From contig JAGAPT010000026.1 of NCBI GenBank assembly GCA_017623115.1, forward strand, positions 59,628 to 123,627: a DNA stretch of 64,000 bases, in the 5' to 3' direction. The DNA comes from Alistipes sp. (GTDB lineage: Bacteria; Bacteroidota; Bacteroidia; Bacteroidales; Rikenellaceae). The position numbers were made by a program, and so were the translations under genes. Each line of letters begins with the position of its first letter. Positions within the stretch are counted from its first letter, which is position 1. The notes beneath the pieces are model-generated. The model did not search any database, was not told where the DNA came from, and saw nothing but the letters and a program-made list of their open reading frames with translations. Shown in pieces: positions 52,282 to 60,407 of this stretch.

Positions 52282-52640
52282 CGCTCCAACACCCCGATTA
52301 CCTTTGCCCGTAACCGTCCCGGATTGAGCGGAAAAGTCATATATTGATCGACCCCGCACTCCAACATTCCCAACACGGTCTGCTCGGCCTGATGCCACGA
52401 GAGGAGATACACCTCGGGGCGACGCAAGGGGCGTGGACGCACTCTTCGCAGCACCTCCGCACCGCAACAAAACGGCCACACGCCCACCACCAACACCACC
52501 TCATAGACCAGCTGCTCGGTCAACCGATAGAAGGCGGCCAAATCCTCGGCCACGCGCACTTCAGCCTGCAGACCCATCAGCACCGCCCGCACCAACTCGG
52601 TACGCACCACATCGCTGGACAGAATCAATATACGCGCCAT
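52278..52640 (-). CDS. Degenerate receiver-domain protein
   Basis: 120 residues, one receiver (CheY-like) domain and nothing else. The hydrophobic strands fit (ARILILSSDVV, YEVVLVV, EVYLLSW, VDQYMTFPL), but the phosphorylation site is lost: the strand-3 end reads VVLVVGVWPFCCG with no Asp, and the conserved Lys is Phe in MTFPLNP. So it cannot be phosphorylated in the standard way. It has an unusually good ribosome-binding site (AAAGGAGAGAGGG) and is the first gene of the operon. It probably binds a partner rather than DNA, as it has no output domain. Confidence 0.75.
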   Translation of the reverse strand: MARILILSSDVVRTELVRAVLMGLQAEVRVAEDLAAFYRLTEQLVYEVVLVVGVWPFCCGAEVLRRVRPRPLRRPEVYLLSWHQAEQTVLGMLECGVDQYMTFPLNPGRLRAKVIGVLER

Positions 52641-52731
52641 ACCCTCTCTCCTTTCATGCCGTCAACATCGGGGGATAGGCTCCGCCCAAAACCGTGCCAA
52701 ACTCCACATCTTCAAAAAACTTCTCGGAAAG

Positions 52732-52763
52732 TTTGCTTATCTGAAAATCTCAGCGTATATTTG
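52732..52763 (+). promoter_or_regulatory. Promoter of rplU-rpmA
   Basis: TTTG (52732-52735), 20 bases, TATATTTG (52756-52763), a near-perfect consensus. The leader of about 48 bases contains a small stem, GTGC and GCAC around seven bases (52775-52789). Confidence 0.75.
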
Positions 52764-52816
52764 CAGTCCAAAAAGTGCAGATTCCGCACGGAACGAGCAC
52801 ACAACTAATTTATTCA

Positions 52817-53128
52817 ATGTACGTTATCGTAGAAATCGCAGGTCAGCAATTTAAGGCTGAGAAAGGTCGCAAGCTCTATGTTCACCGTCTCCAGGGCGAC
52901 GTAGATTCGTCCGTTAGCTTCGACAAAGTCCTGCTCGCAGACAACGACGGTCAGGTTAAAGTAGGTGCACCTGTAGTAGAAGGCGCCTCGGTTAAGTGCA
53001 AAATCCTGAAGCACCTGAAGGACGACAAGGTCCTGGTCTTCAAGAAGAAGCGTAGAACTGGTTATCAGAAGTGCAACGGTCACCGTCAGTACCTGACCCA
53101 GATTCTCGTGGAGGAGATTGTTGCGTAG
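52817..53128 (+). CDS. rplU: Ribosomal protein bL21
   Basis: 103 residues from ATG 52817 ([25 protein letters not shown]); the open frame upstream is the leader. [24 protein letters not shown] and [19 protein letters not shown] are the family motifs. It binds 23S rRNA in the 50S subunit. rpmA follows 27 bases later. Confidence 0.98.
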   Translation: MYVIVEIAGQQFKAEKGRKLYVHRLQGDVDSSVSFDKVLLADNDGQVKVGAPVVEGASVKCKILKHLKDDKVLVFKKKRRTGYQKCNGHRQYLTQILVEEIVA

Positions 53129-53155
53129 TGTAAAACCTTAAAAAACTGAAGTAAC

Positions 53156-53416
53156 ATGGCACACAAGAAAGGTGTAGGTAGTTCGAAGAACGGCCGTGAG
53201 TCGGAGAGCAAGCGACTCGGTATCAAGTTGTTCGGCGGTCAGTTCGCTAAGGCCGGCAACATCATCGTCCGCCAGCGTGGCACGGTACACAATGCCGGTG
53301 AGAATGTCGGTATGGGTAAGGACCACACGCTGTTCGCACTCGTAGACGGAACGGTATCGTTCTGCAAGAAGGGTGAGAACAAGTCGTATGTAAGCGTTAT
53401 GCCGCTGGCAGAGTAA
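53156..53416 (+). CDS. rpmA: Ribosomal protein bL27
   Basis: 86 residues. [20 protein letters not shown] and [28 protein letters not shown] are typical; the protein starts directly with the mature AHKKG sequence, with no cleaved N-terminal extension as found in Firmicutes. It acts near the peptidyl transferase centre. A terminator follows. Confidence 0.98.
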   Translation: MAHKKGVGSSKNGRESESKRLGIKLFGGQFAKAGNIIVRQRGTVHNAGENVGMGKDHTLFALVDGTVSFCKKGENKSYVSVMPLAE

Positions 53417-53437
53417 GCGCAGTAAGCACTGAAAGAG

Positions 53438-53469
53438 AAAAGAGGAGCCAAAACGGTTCCTCTTTTTTT
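53438..53469 (+). terminator. Terminator of rplU-rpmA
   Basis: AGAGGAGCC pairs with GGTTCCTCT (one mismatch) around AAAAC, then seven T. Confidence 0.85.
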
Positions 53470-53473
53470 GTTG

Positions 53474-53552
53474 GTGTTTTGGGAGTTTTGGGAGTTTTAG
53501 GAATTTTAGGAGCGTTTCCCAAAATTCCCAGTATTCTCAAAATTCCCAGTAT
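53474..53552. repeat. Period-9 intergenic array with inverted half (copy 2)
   Basis: Four units of nine (GTGTTTTGG, GAGTTTTGG, GAGTTTTAG, GAATTTTAG; 53474-53509), then two 18-base units in the opposite sense (TCCCAAAATTCCCAGTAT and TCTCAAAATTCCCAGTAT, 53517-53552). The halves can pair with each other. The rest of the gap to 53654 has the short stems CTGCC-TTC-GGCAG and CAAAG-TTGCT-CTTTG and no gene. Confidence 0.75.
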
Positions 53553-53654
53553 CTTTCCTCTTTGACCTGCCTTCGGCAGCTCTTGGTTGCTTCGGCTCGG
53601 CATTGTCTGCAAGCAGCCTCTGCGCTCGCCTTAATCGCAAAGTTGCTCTTTGCT

Positions 53655-54440
53655 CTATACTCTCTCCTGCACCCACTTCGTCAGCTCGACAAACTCCTCG
53701 ACCGAGAGTTGTTCGGCTCGCCGCGAGAAGAAGGGATGCTCCTCGCCACCAAAGTTACCGAAGACGGCCTTCAGCGAGTTGCGAATCATCTTGCGACGTT
53801 GCCCGAACGAGGCTTTCACCACCTTTATAAATAAGGACTCGTCACAAGCCAACCGTATCACCCCGTTGCGCTTGAGGCGAATCACGGCACTCTTGACCTT
53901 CGGAGGCGGATTGAAGACCTTCTCCCCGACTGTGAAGAGGTATTCGATGTCGTACCACGCCTGCAACAAGACCGACAGGATGCCATACTCACGCGAACCG
54001 GGCGGCTCGGCGATGCGCACAGCCACCTCCTTCTGAATCATGCCGACACACTCGGGCACCACATCCCGATGCTCGATGAGACGGAAGAAGATTTGCGAAG
54101 AGATGTTGTAGGGGAAGTTGCCAATCAGCCGAAAGCCCTCGGGAAAGAGCGTGCGCAGGTCCATCTTCAGGAAATCGCCCTCGATGAGGCGGGAGGCAAA
54201 ATCCGGATAATGCACATGCAGGTATTCGACACTCTCGGTGTCGATTTCAGCACCCCACGTCGTAATATCATCACGCTGCAACAGAAACTGCGTCAGCACA
54301 CCCATGCCGCACCCTACCTCCAACACCGGAGCGGGCGATGCGGCCGTGCCCCCCGACAGGGAGTCGCAGATCTTACGTGCGATGTTCAGGTCGACCAGGA
54401 AATGTTGCCCCAGCGCCTTCTTGGCTCTTACCTCTGCCAT
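53655..54440 (-). CDS. rsmA: 16S rRNA dimethyladenosine transferase RsmA/KsgA
   Basis: 261 residues. KKALGQHFLVDLNIARKI at the start, the AdoMet loop LEVGCGMGVLTQFLL and the catalytic NFPYNISSQIFF (NLPYN-type) are clear. It dimethylates two adenines at the 3' end of 16S rRNA. It follows the small membrane protein gene by six bases. Confidence 0.97.
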   Translation of the reverse strand: MAEVRAKKALGQHFLVDLNIARKICDSLSGGTAASPAPVLEVGCGMGVLTQFLLQRDDITTWGAEIDTESVEYLHVHYPDFASRLIEGDFLKMDLRTLFPEGFRLIGNFPYNISSQIFFRLIEHRDVVPECVGMIQKEVAVRIAEPPGSREYGILSVLLQAWYDIEYLFTVGEKVFNPPPKVKSAVIRLKRNGVIRLACDESLFIKVVKASFGQRRKMIRNSLKAVFGNFGGEEHPFFSRRAEQLSVEEFVELTKWVQERV

Positions 54441-54446
54441 AGGGTG

Positions 54447-54668
54447 TTACTTTTTACGGGAGGGAAGACCCTGCTTTTCGCGCTTGCGACGCTGCTGCTG
54501 CGAGCGGAAGATAAACAACAACATGGTGAACCCCACAAACAGCAACCCCACCGATATCCACATCAAGGGGCTCTTGGGCAGGTATTCCAGGGCAAAAAGG
54601 ATGGCAGCTACTGCGATAATCATCACGATCACGCGCACCAACTGCATCCAACTAAATTTTTTCTTCAT
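54447..54668 (-). CDS. Small membrane protein of unknown function
   Basis: 73 residues from ATG 54668 (MKKKFSWMQLVRVIVMII). Two membrane helices (VRVIVMIIAVAAILFALEYL and ISVGLLFVGFTMLLFIF) are followed by a strongly basic tail (RSQQQRRKREKQGLPSRKK). It is six bases before rsmA, so it is made with it. I do not recognise a family; the upstream period-9 array lies within what would be its leader. Confidence 0.7.
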   Translation of the reverse strand: MKKKFSWMQLVRVIVMIIAVAAILFALEYLPKSPLMWISVGLLFVGFTMLLFIFRSQQQRRKREKQGLPSRKK

Positions 54669-54690
54669 CTTGTTTGTTTTTTCATGGTGG

Positions 54691-54726
54691 GAGGGTTGGG
54701 AGTTTTGGGAATTTTGGGCGTTTTGC
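54691..54726. repeat. Period-9 intergenic array (copy 3)
   Basis: Four units of nine: GAGGGTTGG, GAGTTTTGG, GAATTTTGG, GCGTTTTGC. Same consensus as the arrays at 49384 and 53474. Confidence 0.7.
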
Positions 54727-54795
54727 AACCCCCTCACCAACAACCATAACCACCGAATAGCTAATTACATGCAGCGCGAGGGGTTTCGCAGGCAA

Positions 54796-55065
54796 CATAA
54801 CGCCGCAATTTCCCATCAGCCTTCACCACACTAAAATTCGTATCATGCGGAAAGTGCAAGGCTTGCGTAGTGGCCGAAAGCGGAGCATACCCACGTATGT
54901 GAGCATTTCGGCTACAAGCATAACGCCGCAATTTCCCATCAGCCCTCGCTACACTAAAATTCGTATCATGTGGAAAGTGCAAGGCTTGCGTAGTGGCCGA
55001 AAGCGGAGCATACCCACGTATGTGAGCATTTCGGCTACAAGCATAACGCCGCAATTTCCCATGAG
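54796..55065. repeat. 123-bp tandem repeat, about 2.2 copies, containing hairpin elements
   Basis: The unit starting CATAACGCCGCAATTTCCC occurs at 54796, 54919 and (partly) 55042, a period of exactly 123 bases, with only five or so differences between the full copies. Each unit holds an imperfect hairpin (54849-54936 and 54972-55059) centred on GCATACCCACGTATG with flanking CCGAAA and TTTCGG. It is related to the 120-bp element at 34293-34412. The minus strand stays open through both copies because 123 is 41 codons. The 404-base gap 54669-55072 holds this repeat, the array at 54691 and nothing else that I can see. Confidence 0.88.
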
Positions 55066-55072
55066 ACGGATT

Positions 55073-57265
55073 TTAATTGCCTTGTTCGCATATAAACTTA
55101 ATCCGAATCAGGCGAATCTCCTCCTCCGTATACTCGGCACCCAACTCCTCAACAGCCGCATCGAGCGAGTCGCTTTCGGCATCCTCCTTGAAGTAGAGGT
55201 AGATATCCTCAGCCTTCTCCTCGTCCATCACGGTACGGATGTAGTAGGAGATGTCGAGACGAGTACCCGAGTTGACAATACCCTCGATTTCGGTGAGCAA
55301 CTCATCATAGTCCAGGTTCTTGGCACGGGCAATATCCTCGAAGTCCATCTTACGGTCGATGGATTGGATGATGAAAATCTTGTTACCCGATTTCGAACCC
55401 ACGGATTTGACCACCATATCCTGCGGACGGATAATCTCCTTCTCCTCGACATAGGCCTTGATGAGTTTGATGAACTCGGCACCGAACTTCTTCGCTTTAC
55501 CGACACCCACGCCCGTGATGTTCTGCATCTCCTCGACAGTAATGGGATACTGCACCGACATATCTTCGAGGGAGGGGTCCTGGAAGACCACGAAGGGTGG
55601 CAGGCCATGTTGCTTGGCCACCTTCTTGCGCAGGTCCTTGAGCATCGAGAAGAGCTCCTCATCGGCAGCACCGCCACGTCCCGGGGCTCCCGCCTGCTCT
55701 GCCGCAGCCTCCTCCTCGTCATAGTTGTGGTCGAGGGTCACGGTTACGGCAAAGGGCTTGTCGAGGAACTGCTCACCACGCTCGTTGAGCGAGATAAGGC
55801 CATAGTTTTCGATGCTCTTGTCGATGAGGCCCAGAATCAACGCCTGACGCATCACGGCCCCCCAGAAGCGGGCATCGTGCTCCTCGCCGGCAGCAAAATA
55901 TTTGAGTTTATTGTGTCCGTAACTCTTGACCATGGCCGTCAACTTACCGGTCAGGATATGAATCAGGTGGTCGACTTTGAACTTGTCGCCAATCTCACCC
56001 AACGCCTCCAGAGCCAATTTCAGCGGTGCTTTGGCATCAATCTTCGGCTTCGGATGGCGACAGTTATCGCAACAACCGCAGTTCGCCTCGGTATACTCCT
56101 CGCCAAAGTAGTGCAGCAAGGTCTTGCGACGGCACATCGAACTCTCGGCATAGGATACCGTTTCGAGGAGTAGCAGTTTGCCAATCTCCTGCTCGGCAAT
56201 CGGCTTGCCGTGCATAAACTTCTCGAGTTTCTGGATATCCTTATAACTATAAAAGGTAAGGCAGTGTCCTTCGCCGCCATCACGTCCGGCGCGTCCCGTC
56301 TCCTGGTAGTATCCCTCGAGCGACTTCGGAATGTCGTAGTGGATGACATAGCGCACATCGGGTTTGTCGATACCCATACCGAAGGCGATGGTGGCCACAA
56401 TCACATCGACCTGCTCCATGAGGAAATCATCCTGGTTGGCCGCTCGGGTTGCAGCATCCATACCGGCATGGTAGGCTCGGGCTTTGATGTTGTTGGCCAG
56501 CAGCAACTCGGTCAGCTCCTCGACCTTCTTGCGGCTTAGGCAGTAGATGATACCGCTCTTTCCCTCATGCTGCTTGATGAAGAGGATAATATCGTGGTCG
56601 ACATTGCGCTTGGGGCGAATTTCGTAGTAGAGGTTCGGACGGTTGAACGACGAACGGAAGACCGCTGCATCGGTCATACCGAGGTTCTTCTGAATATCCA
56701 TCTGCACCTTGGGCGTAGCGGTTGCCGTGAGGGCGATGAGCGGAGCCTGCCCGATTTCGTTGATGATGGGTCGGATACGGCGATACTCGGGGCGGAAATC
56801 GTGACCCCACTCCGAGATACAGTGCGCCTCGTCGATGGCGTAGAACGACACCTTGATTTTGCGCAGGAAGGCGACATTATCCTCCTTGGTGAGCGACTCG
56901 GGGGCAAAATAGAGCAGTTTGGTCTTCCCATCGAGCACATCCTGACGCACCTGTTGCACGGCGGTCTTGTTGAGCGACGAGTTCAGGAAATGGGCAATAC
57001 CGGGGTTATCCGAGAAGGTACGCATCGAGTCGACCTGATTCTTCATCAGGGCGATGAGCGGGGAGATGACAATCGCCACACCCTCCATGAGCAACGCAGG
57101 CAGCTGATAGCACAACGATTTACCACCGCCGGTAGGCATCAGCACAAAGGTGTCATGCCCCTCGAGCACATTTCGAATGACTGCCTCCTGATTCCCCTTG
57201 AAGGCAGAGAAGCCGAAATATTCTTTCAACTTGGCGTGCAACAGCGCCGAATCGTATTGTTCCAT
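55073..57265 (-). CDS. recQ: ATP-dependent DNA helicase RecQ (long paralog)
   Basis: 730 residues. Helicase core: LMPTGGGKSLCYQLPAL (motif I), AIDEAHCISEWGHDFRPEYR (motif II), YQETGRAGRDGGEG (motif VI). The zinc module has MCRRKTLLHYFGE and CGCCDNC; a winged-helix RQC domain and an HRDC domain follow (LFSMLKDLRKKVAKQHGLPP, then ITGVGVGKAKKFG). The C-terminal 100 residues form a further helical domain often seen in Bacteroidetes RecQ. It differs from the shorter RecQ at 9544-11469 in having HRDC and this tail. Confidence 0.95.
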   Translation of the reverse strand: MEQYDSALLHAKLKEYFGFSAFKGNQEAVIRNVLEGHDTFVLMPTGGGKSLCYQLPALLMEGVAIVISPLIALMKNQVDSMRTFSDNPGIAHFLNSSLNKTAVQQVRQDVLDGKTKLLYFAPESLTKEDNVAFLRKIKVSFYAIDEAHCISEWGHDFRPEYRRIRPIINEIGQAPLIALTATATPKVQMDIQKNLGMTDAAVFRSSFNRPNLYYEIRPKRNVDHDIILFIKQHEGKSGIIYCLSRKKVEELTELLLANNIKARAYHAGMDAATRAANQDDFLMEQVDVIVATIAFGMGIDKPDVRYVIHYDIPKSLEGYYQETGRAGRDGGEGHCLTFYSYKDIQKLEKFMHGKPIAEQEIGKLLLLETVSYAESSMCRRKTLLHYFGEEYTEANCGCCDNCRHPKPKIDAKAPLKLALEALGEIGDKFKVDHLIHILTGKLTAMVKSYGHNKLKYFAAGEEHDARFWGAVMRQALILGLIDKSIENYGLISLNERGEQFLDKPFAVTVTLDHNYDEEEAAAEQAGAPGRGGAADEELFSMLKDLRKKVAKQHGLPPFVVFQDPSLEDMSVQYPITVEEMQNITGVGVGKAKKFGAEFIKLIKAYVEEKEIIRPQDMVVKSVGSKSGNKIFIIQSIDRKMDFEDIARAKNLDYDELLTEIEGIVNSGTRLDISYYIRTVMDEEKAEDIYLYFKEDAESDSLDAAVEELGAEYTEEEIRLIRIKFICEQGN

Positions 57266-57366
57266 TTTACCAATAAAATCCTTAAAAGATATTTTTCAAT
57301 GTAAAGATAAAAAAAAATCCCGAAAAAAAGCATAACTTTGTGAAAAATTTATTTCGGAATAGTATC

Positions 57367-58158
57367 ATGCGTCTCTACACCAGCGAACTTGTCAAGAAAT
57401 ATAAATCGCGCACGGTGGTCAACCACGTGACGATTGATGTCAAACAGGGTGAGATTGTCGGCTTGCTGGGCCCGAATGGTGCCGGTAAGACGACCACCTT
57501 CTACATGATTGTCGGCCTGATTAAACCCAACGAGGGGCAGATTTTCCTCGAAAACGACGAGGGGCAAATCGCCGAGCTCACCCAGTTGCCCGTCTACAAA
57601 CGAGCACAGATGGGTGTCGGATACCTGGCCCAGGAGGCCTCGGTCTTCCGCCACCTCTCGGTCGAGGACAACATTCGCGCCGTGCTGCAGATGACCAACT
57701 ACTCGAAGGAGTATCAGCAGGAGCGTCTCGAGGCACTCATCGAGGAGTTCCGCCTGCAAAAGGTACGCAAGAGCCAGGGTATTCAGCTCTCGGGCGGCGA
57801 GCGTCGTCGCACGGAGATTGCCCGTGCGGTGGCCATCAACCCCTCGTTCATCCTGCTCGATGAGCCCTTTGCCGGTGTCGACCCGATTGCCGTCGAAGAT
57901 ATCCAGTCGATTGTTGCCACGCTGAAACACAAGAACATCGGTGTCATCATCACCGACCACAACGTTGACGAAACGCTGGCCATCACCGACCGCACCTACC
58001 TGCTCTACGAGGGTAAGATTCTGAAAACCGGTACAGCCGAAGAGTTAGCTGCCGACCCGATGGTGCGCAAGGTCTATCTGGGTCAAAACTTCGAGCTCAA
58101 GAAGAGCCACCGCCTGACGCAGGAGATGTTGGCTCGTGGCGGAAAACAAGAGGAGTAG
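57367..58158 (+). CDS. lptB: LPS export ABC transporter ATP-binding protein LptB
   Basis: 263 residues from ATG 57367 ([21 protein letters not shown]); a GTG at 57340 is in frame but lies on the -7-like box TAACTTTG (57333-57340). Walker [12 protein letters not shown] loop, ABC signature [14 protein letters not shown], Walker [14 protein letters not shown] and the switch His in [12 protein letters not shown] are intact. It powers extraction of LPS from the inner membrane with LptFG. First gene of an operon that continues through recX and the M23 peptidase. Confidence 0.95.
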   Translation: MRLYTSELVKKYKSRTVVNHVTIDVKQGEIVGLLGPNGAGKTTTFYMIVGLIKPNEGQIFLENDEGQIAELTQLPVYKRAQMGVGYLAQEASVFRHLSVEDNIRAVLQMTNYSKEYQQERLEALIEEFRLQKVRKSQGIQLSGGERRRTEIARAVAINPSFILLDEPFAGVDPIAVEDIQSIVATLKHKNIGVIITDHNVDETLAITDRTYLLYEGKILKTGTAEELAADPMVRKVYLGQNFELKKSHRLTQEMLARGGKQEE

Positions 58159-58164
58159 CAGACT

Positions 58165-59418
58165 ATGGATTGTTCAGTTCCTTTAGGTCGTGTGCACGGC
58201 ACACTGACACCCCCTTGCTCGAAGAGTTACGCCCAACGCGCTTTGGCCGTATCGCTGCTGGCCGAAGGCGTGACGACGCTCAGCAACATCGAATTTTGCC
58301 AGGATACCCACTCGGCCTTGGCCTGCATCCGCACACTCGGGGCCCGCATCGAGGAGGTGGATGCCTCCACCCTGCGCATTGAGGGCGGTCTGCGCCCCCT
58401 GGATGTACGCCTTCAGGTAGGCGAATCGGGGTTGGCTTCACGCCTCTTTACCCCCATTGCATCACTCTGTGATGTTCCCATCCGCATCGAAGGCACCGGT
58501 TCACTGCTCGAACGCCCGATGCAGATGATGATTGCCCCGTTGCGCCACCTCGGTGTCGAGGTGAGCGATACGGCCGGACGTCTTCCCTTCGAGGTGTGCG
58601 GCCCGATACGGGGTGGCGAGATCGAGGTCGACGGATCACTTTCGTCGCAATTCATTACCGGACTGCTACTGGCACTGCCGCTGGCACAGGAGGATACTAC
58701 GCTCCAGGTGGATTGCGCTGTTTCGACCCCCTATCTCGATATGACCATTGACACGGCAGCCCGCTTTGGTGTCGAGATTTTCCATAAAGAGTATCGTGAA
58801 TTTTTCATCCCCGGCGGACAACGCTACACGGCCACCCATTTCGCCATCGAGGGCGATTGGAGTGCAGCCGCCATGCTGCTCGTTGCCGGTGCCGTTGCCG
58901 GCGAGGTGCGTGTCGAGAATATCTCGGCGCTCTCGAAGCAGGCCGACACGGCCATCCTCGATGCGCTGACCCGTGCCGGAGCCCACATCGAGGTGGAACC
59001 GGAGGCCGTCACAGCCGCACGTCCGGAGACACTGCAGGCCTTCACGTTCGACGCCACCCACTGCCCCGATCTCTTCCCTGCTCTGGCTGCCCTGGCCGCC
59101 AATGCCGAAGGGGAGAGCACCCTCTATGGTGTTTCGCGCCTCATTCACAAAGAGTCGAATCGTGCCAAAGCACTTCTCGAGGAGTACACCAAACTCGGCA
59201 TTCGGGTTTCGATGGACGAGGAGCAGGATGCCCTGCTGATTTGTGGCGGAGCGATTCACGCCACGCAGGTCGAGAGCCACAATGACCACCGCATCGCCAT
59301 GTCGCTGGCCGTAGCAGGGCTCTGCTCGGATGGCACGATGCAGATTGCCGACGCCGAGTGCGTCGCCAAGAGTTATCCCGATTTCTTCGAGGATTTGGAA
59401 CGAATCCGCATAAAATAG
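58165..59418 (+). CDS. aroA: 3-phosphoshikimate 1-carboxyvinyltransferase
   Basis: 417 residues. CSKSYAQRALAVSLLAEG, LQVGESGLASRLFTPIASL, GSLSSQFITGLLLALPLA and ESHNDHRIAMSLAVAGL are the substrate-binding motifs of EPSP synthase; NAEGESTLYGVSRLIHKESN is seen near the C terminus. It makes EPSP from shikimate-3-phosphate and PEP. Six bases separate it from lptB. Confidence 0.96.
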   Translation: MDCSVPLGRVHGTLTPPCSKSYAQRALAVSLLAEGVTTLSNIEFCQDTHSALACIRTLGARIEEVDASTLRIEGGLRPLDVRLQVGESGLASRLFTPIASLCDVPIRIEGTGSLLERPMQMMIAPLRHLGVEVSDTAGRLPFEVCGPIRGGEIEVDGSLSSQFITGLLLALPLAQEDTTLQVDCAVSTPYLDMTIDTAARFGVEIFHKEYREFFIPGGQRYTATHFAIEGDWSAAAMLLVAGAVAGEVRVENISALSKQADTAILDALTRAGAHIEVEPEAVTAARPETLQAFTFDATHCPDLFPALAALAANAEGESTLYGVSRLIHKESNRAKALLEEYTKLGIRVSMDEEQDALLICGGAIHATQVESHNDHRIAMSLAVAGLCSDGTMQIADAECVAKSYPDFFEDLERIRIK

Positions 59419-59425
59419 CCTGATT

Positions 59426-60406
59426 ATGAATCAATTTGGCCATACATTCCGACTCTCGATTTTTGGCGAGTCGCACGGCTCAGCCGTCGGCATTACGCTC
59501 GATGGCGTACCGGCCGGCATCGCCCTCTCGGAGGGGGATTTCGAGGCCGATTTGGCTCGCCGTCGTGGTGGAGCCCCCGGCACCACCCCCCGTTGCGAGA
59601 GCGACACGCCCCGTATTCTCTCGGGACTCTATAACGGCCACACGACCGGAGCCCCGCTGACCCTGCTCTTCGAGAACAACAATACCCGCTCGCAAGATTA
59701 CGAAGCGTTGCGCCATCACTTCCGACCCTCACACGCCGACCGCGTAGCAACGGATAAATTTCAGGGCTGGAACGACCCCCGAGGGGGCGGACACTTCTCG
59801 GCTCGACTCACGGTTGCGCTGGTTGCAGCCGGTGTAGTGGCCAAACGCATACTCCCCGAGGAGGTACGTTTCACGACCCGCATGGTCGCCATTGGCGGTG
59901 AGACCAACCCCGACCGCTTTGCGGAGGTTGTTGCTGCAGCCCGCAAGGAGGGAGACTCGGTAGGCGGTGTGATAGAATGTCGTGCGGCGGGTGTTCCCGA
60001 TACGCTTGGCGAGCCCTTCTTCGATGCGGCCGAAAGCCTCATCAGCCACCTGCTGTTTGCCATACCGGCTGTCAAAGGGGTGGAGTTTGGTGATGGATTT
60101 GCCGTAGCTGCTCGCCGTGGCTCGGAGAACAACGACCCGATTATCGACGCCCAAGGCACTACGGCTACGAACCATGCCGGAGGCATCGATGGAGGCCTCA
60201 CGAACGGCAATCCGCTCCTCGTGCGGGTCGCCATGAAGCCCACACCGAGCATCGCTCGTGAACAACGCACCTTCAACCGCGCCACCAATCAGGTTGAGTC
60301 GCTCACCATCGGTGGTCGACACGATGCCTGCGTCGCCCTGCGCGGAGCCGTTGTTATTGAAGCGGCCGTAGCCATCGCCTTGGCCGATTTATATCGTCGC
60401 AGATAA
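59426..60406 (+). CDS. aroC: Chorismate synthase
   Basis: 326 residues, a little shorter than most (about 350-370). NQFGHTFRLSIFGESHGSAVG, SHADRVATDKFQGWNDPRGGGHFSARLT and VGGVIECRAAGVPDTLGEP are typical. It uses reduced FMN to make chorismate from EPSP, directly after AroA in both pathway and gene order (seven bases apart). Confidence 0.95.
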   Translation: MNQFGHTFRLSIFGESHGSAVGITLDGVPAGIALSEGDFEADLARRRGGAPGTTPRCESDTPRILSGLYNGHTTGAPLTLLFENNNTRSQDYEALRHHFRPSHADRVATDKFQGWNDPRGGGHFSARLTVALVAAGVVAKRILPEEVRFTTRMVAIGGETNPDRFAEVVAAARKEGDSVGGVIECRAAGVPDTLGEPFFDAAESLISHLLFAIPAVKGVEFGDGFAVAARRGSENNDPIIDAQGTTATNHAGGIDGGLTNGNPLLVRVAMKPTPSIAREQRTFNRATNQVESLTIGGRHDACVALRGAVVIEAAVAIALADLYRRR

Positions 60407-60407
60407 G

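Noticed and set aside
52764-52816. Autoregulatory L21 leader RNA
   Set aside because: Only one small 4-bp stem is visible in the 50-base leader; nothing supports a protein-binding structure.
54761-55054. 97-codon minus-strand reading frame with two 41-residue repeats
   Set aside because: It exists only because the DNA repeat period is 123 bases; no ribosome-binding site, no signal or domain, and the hairpin structure explains the sequence better. Kept as a repeat, not a CDS.
54796-55065. CRISPR array
   Set aside because: The repeat unit is 123 bases with no distinct short repeat and variable spacer; copies are nearly identical over their full length, and no cas gene is near.
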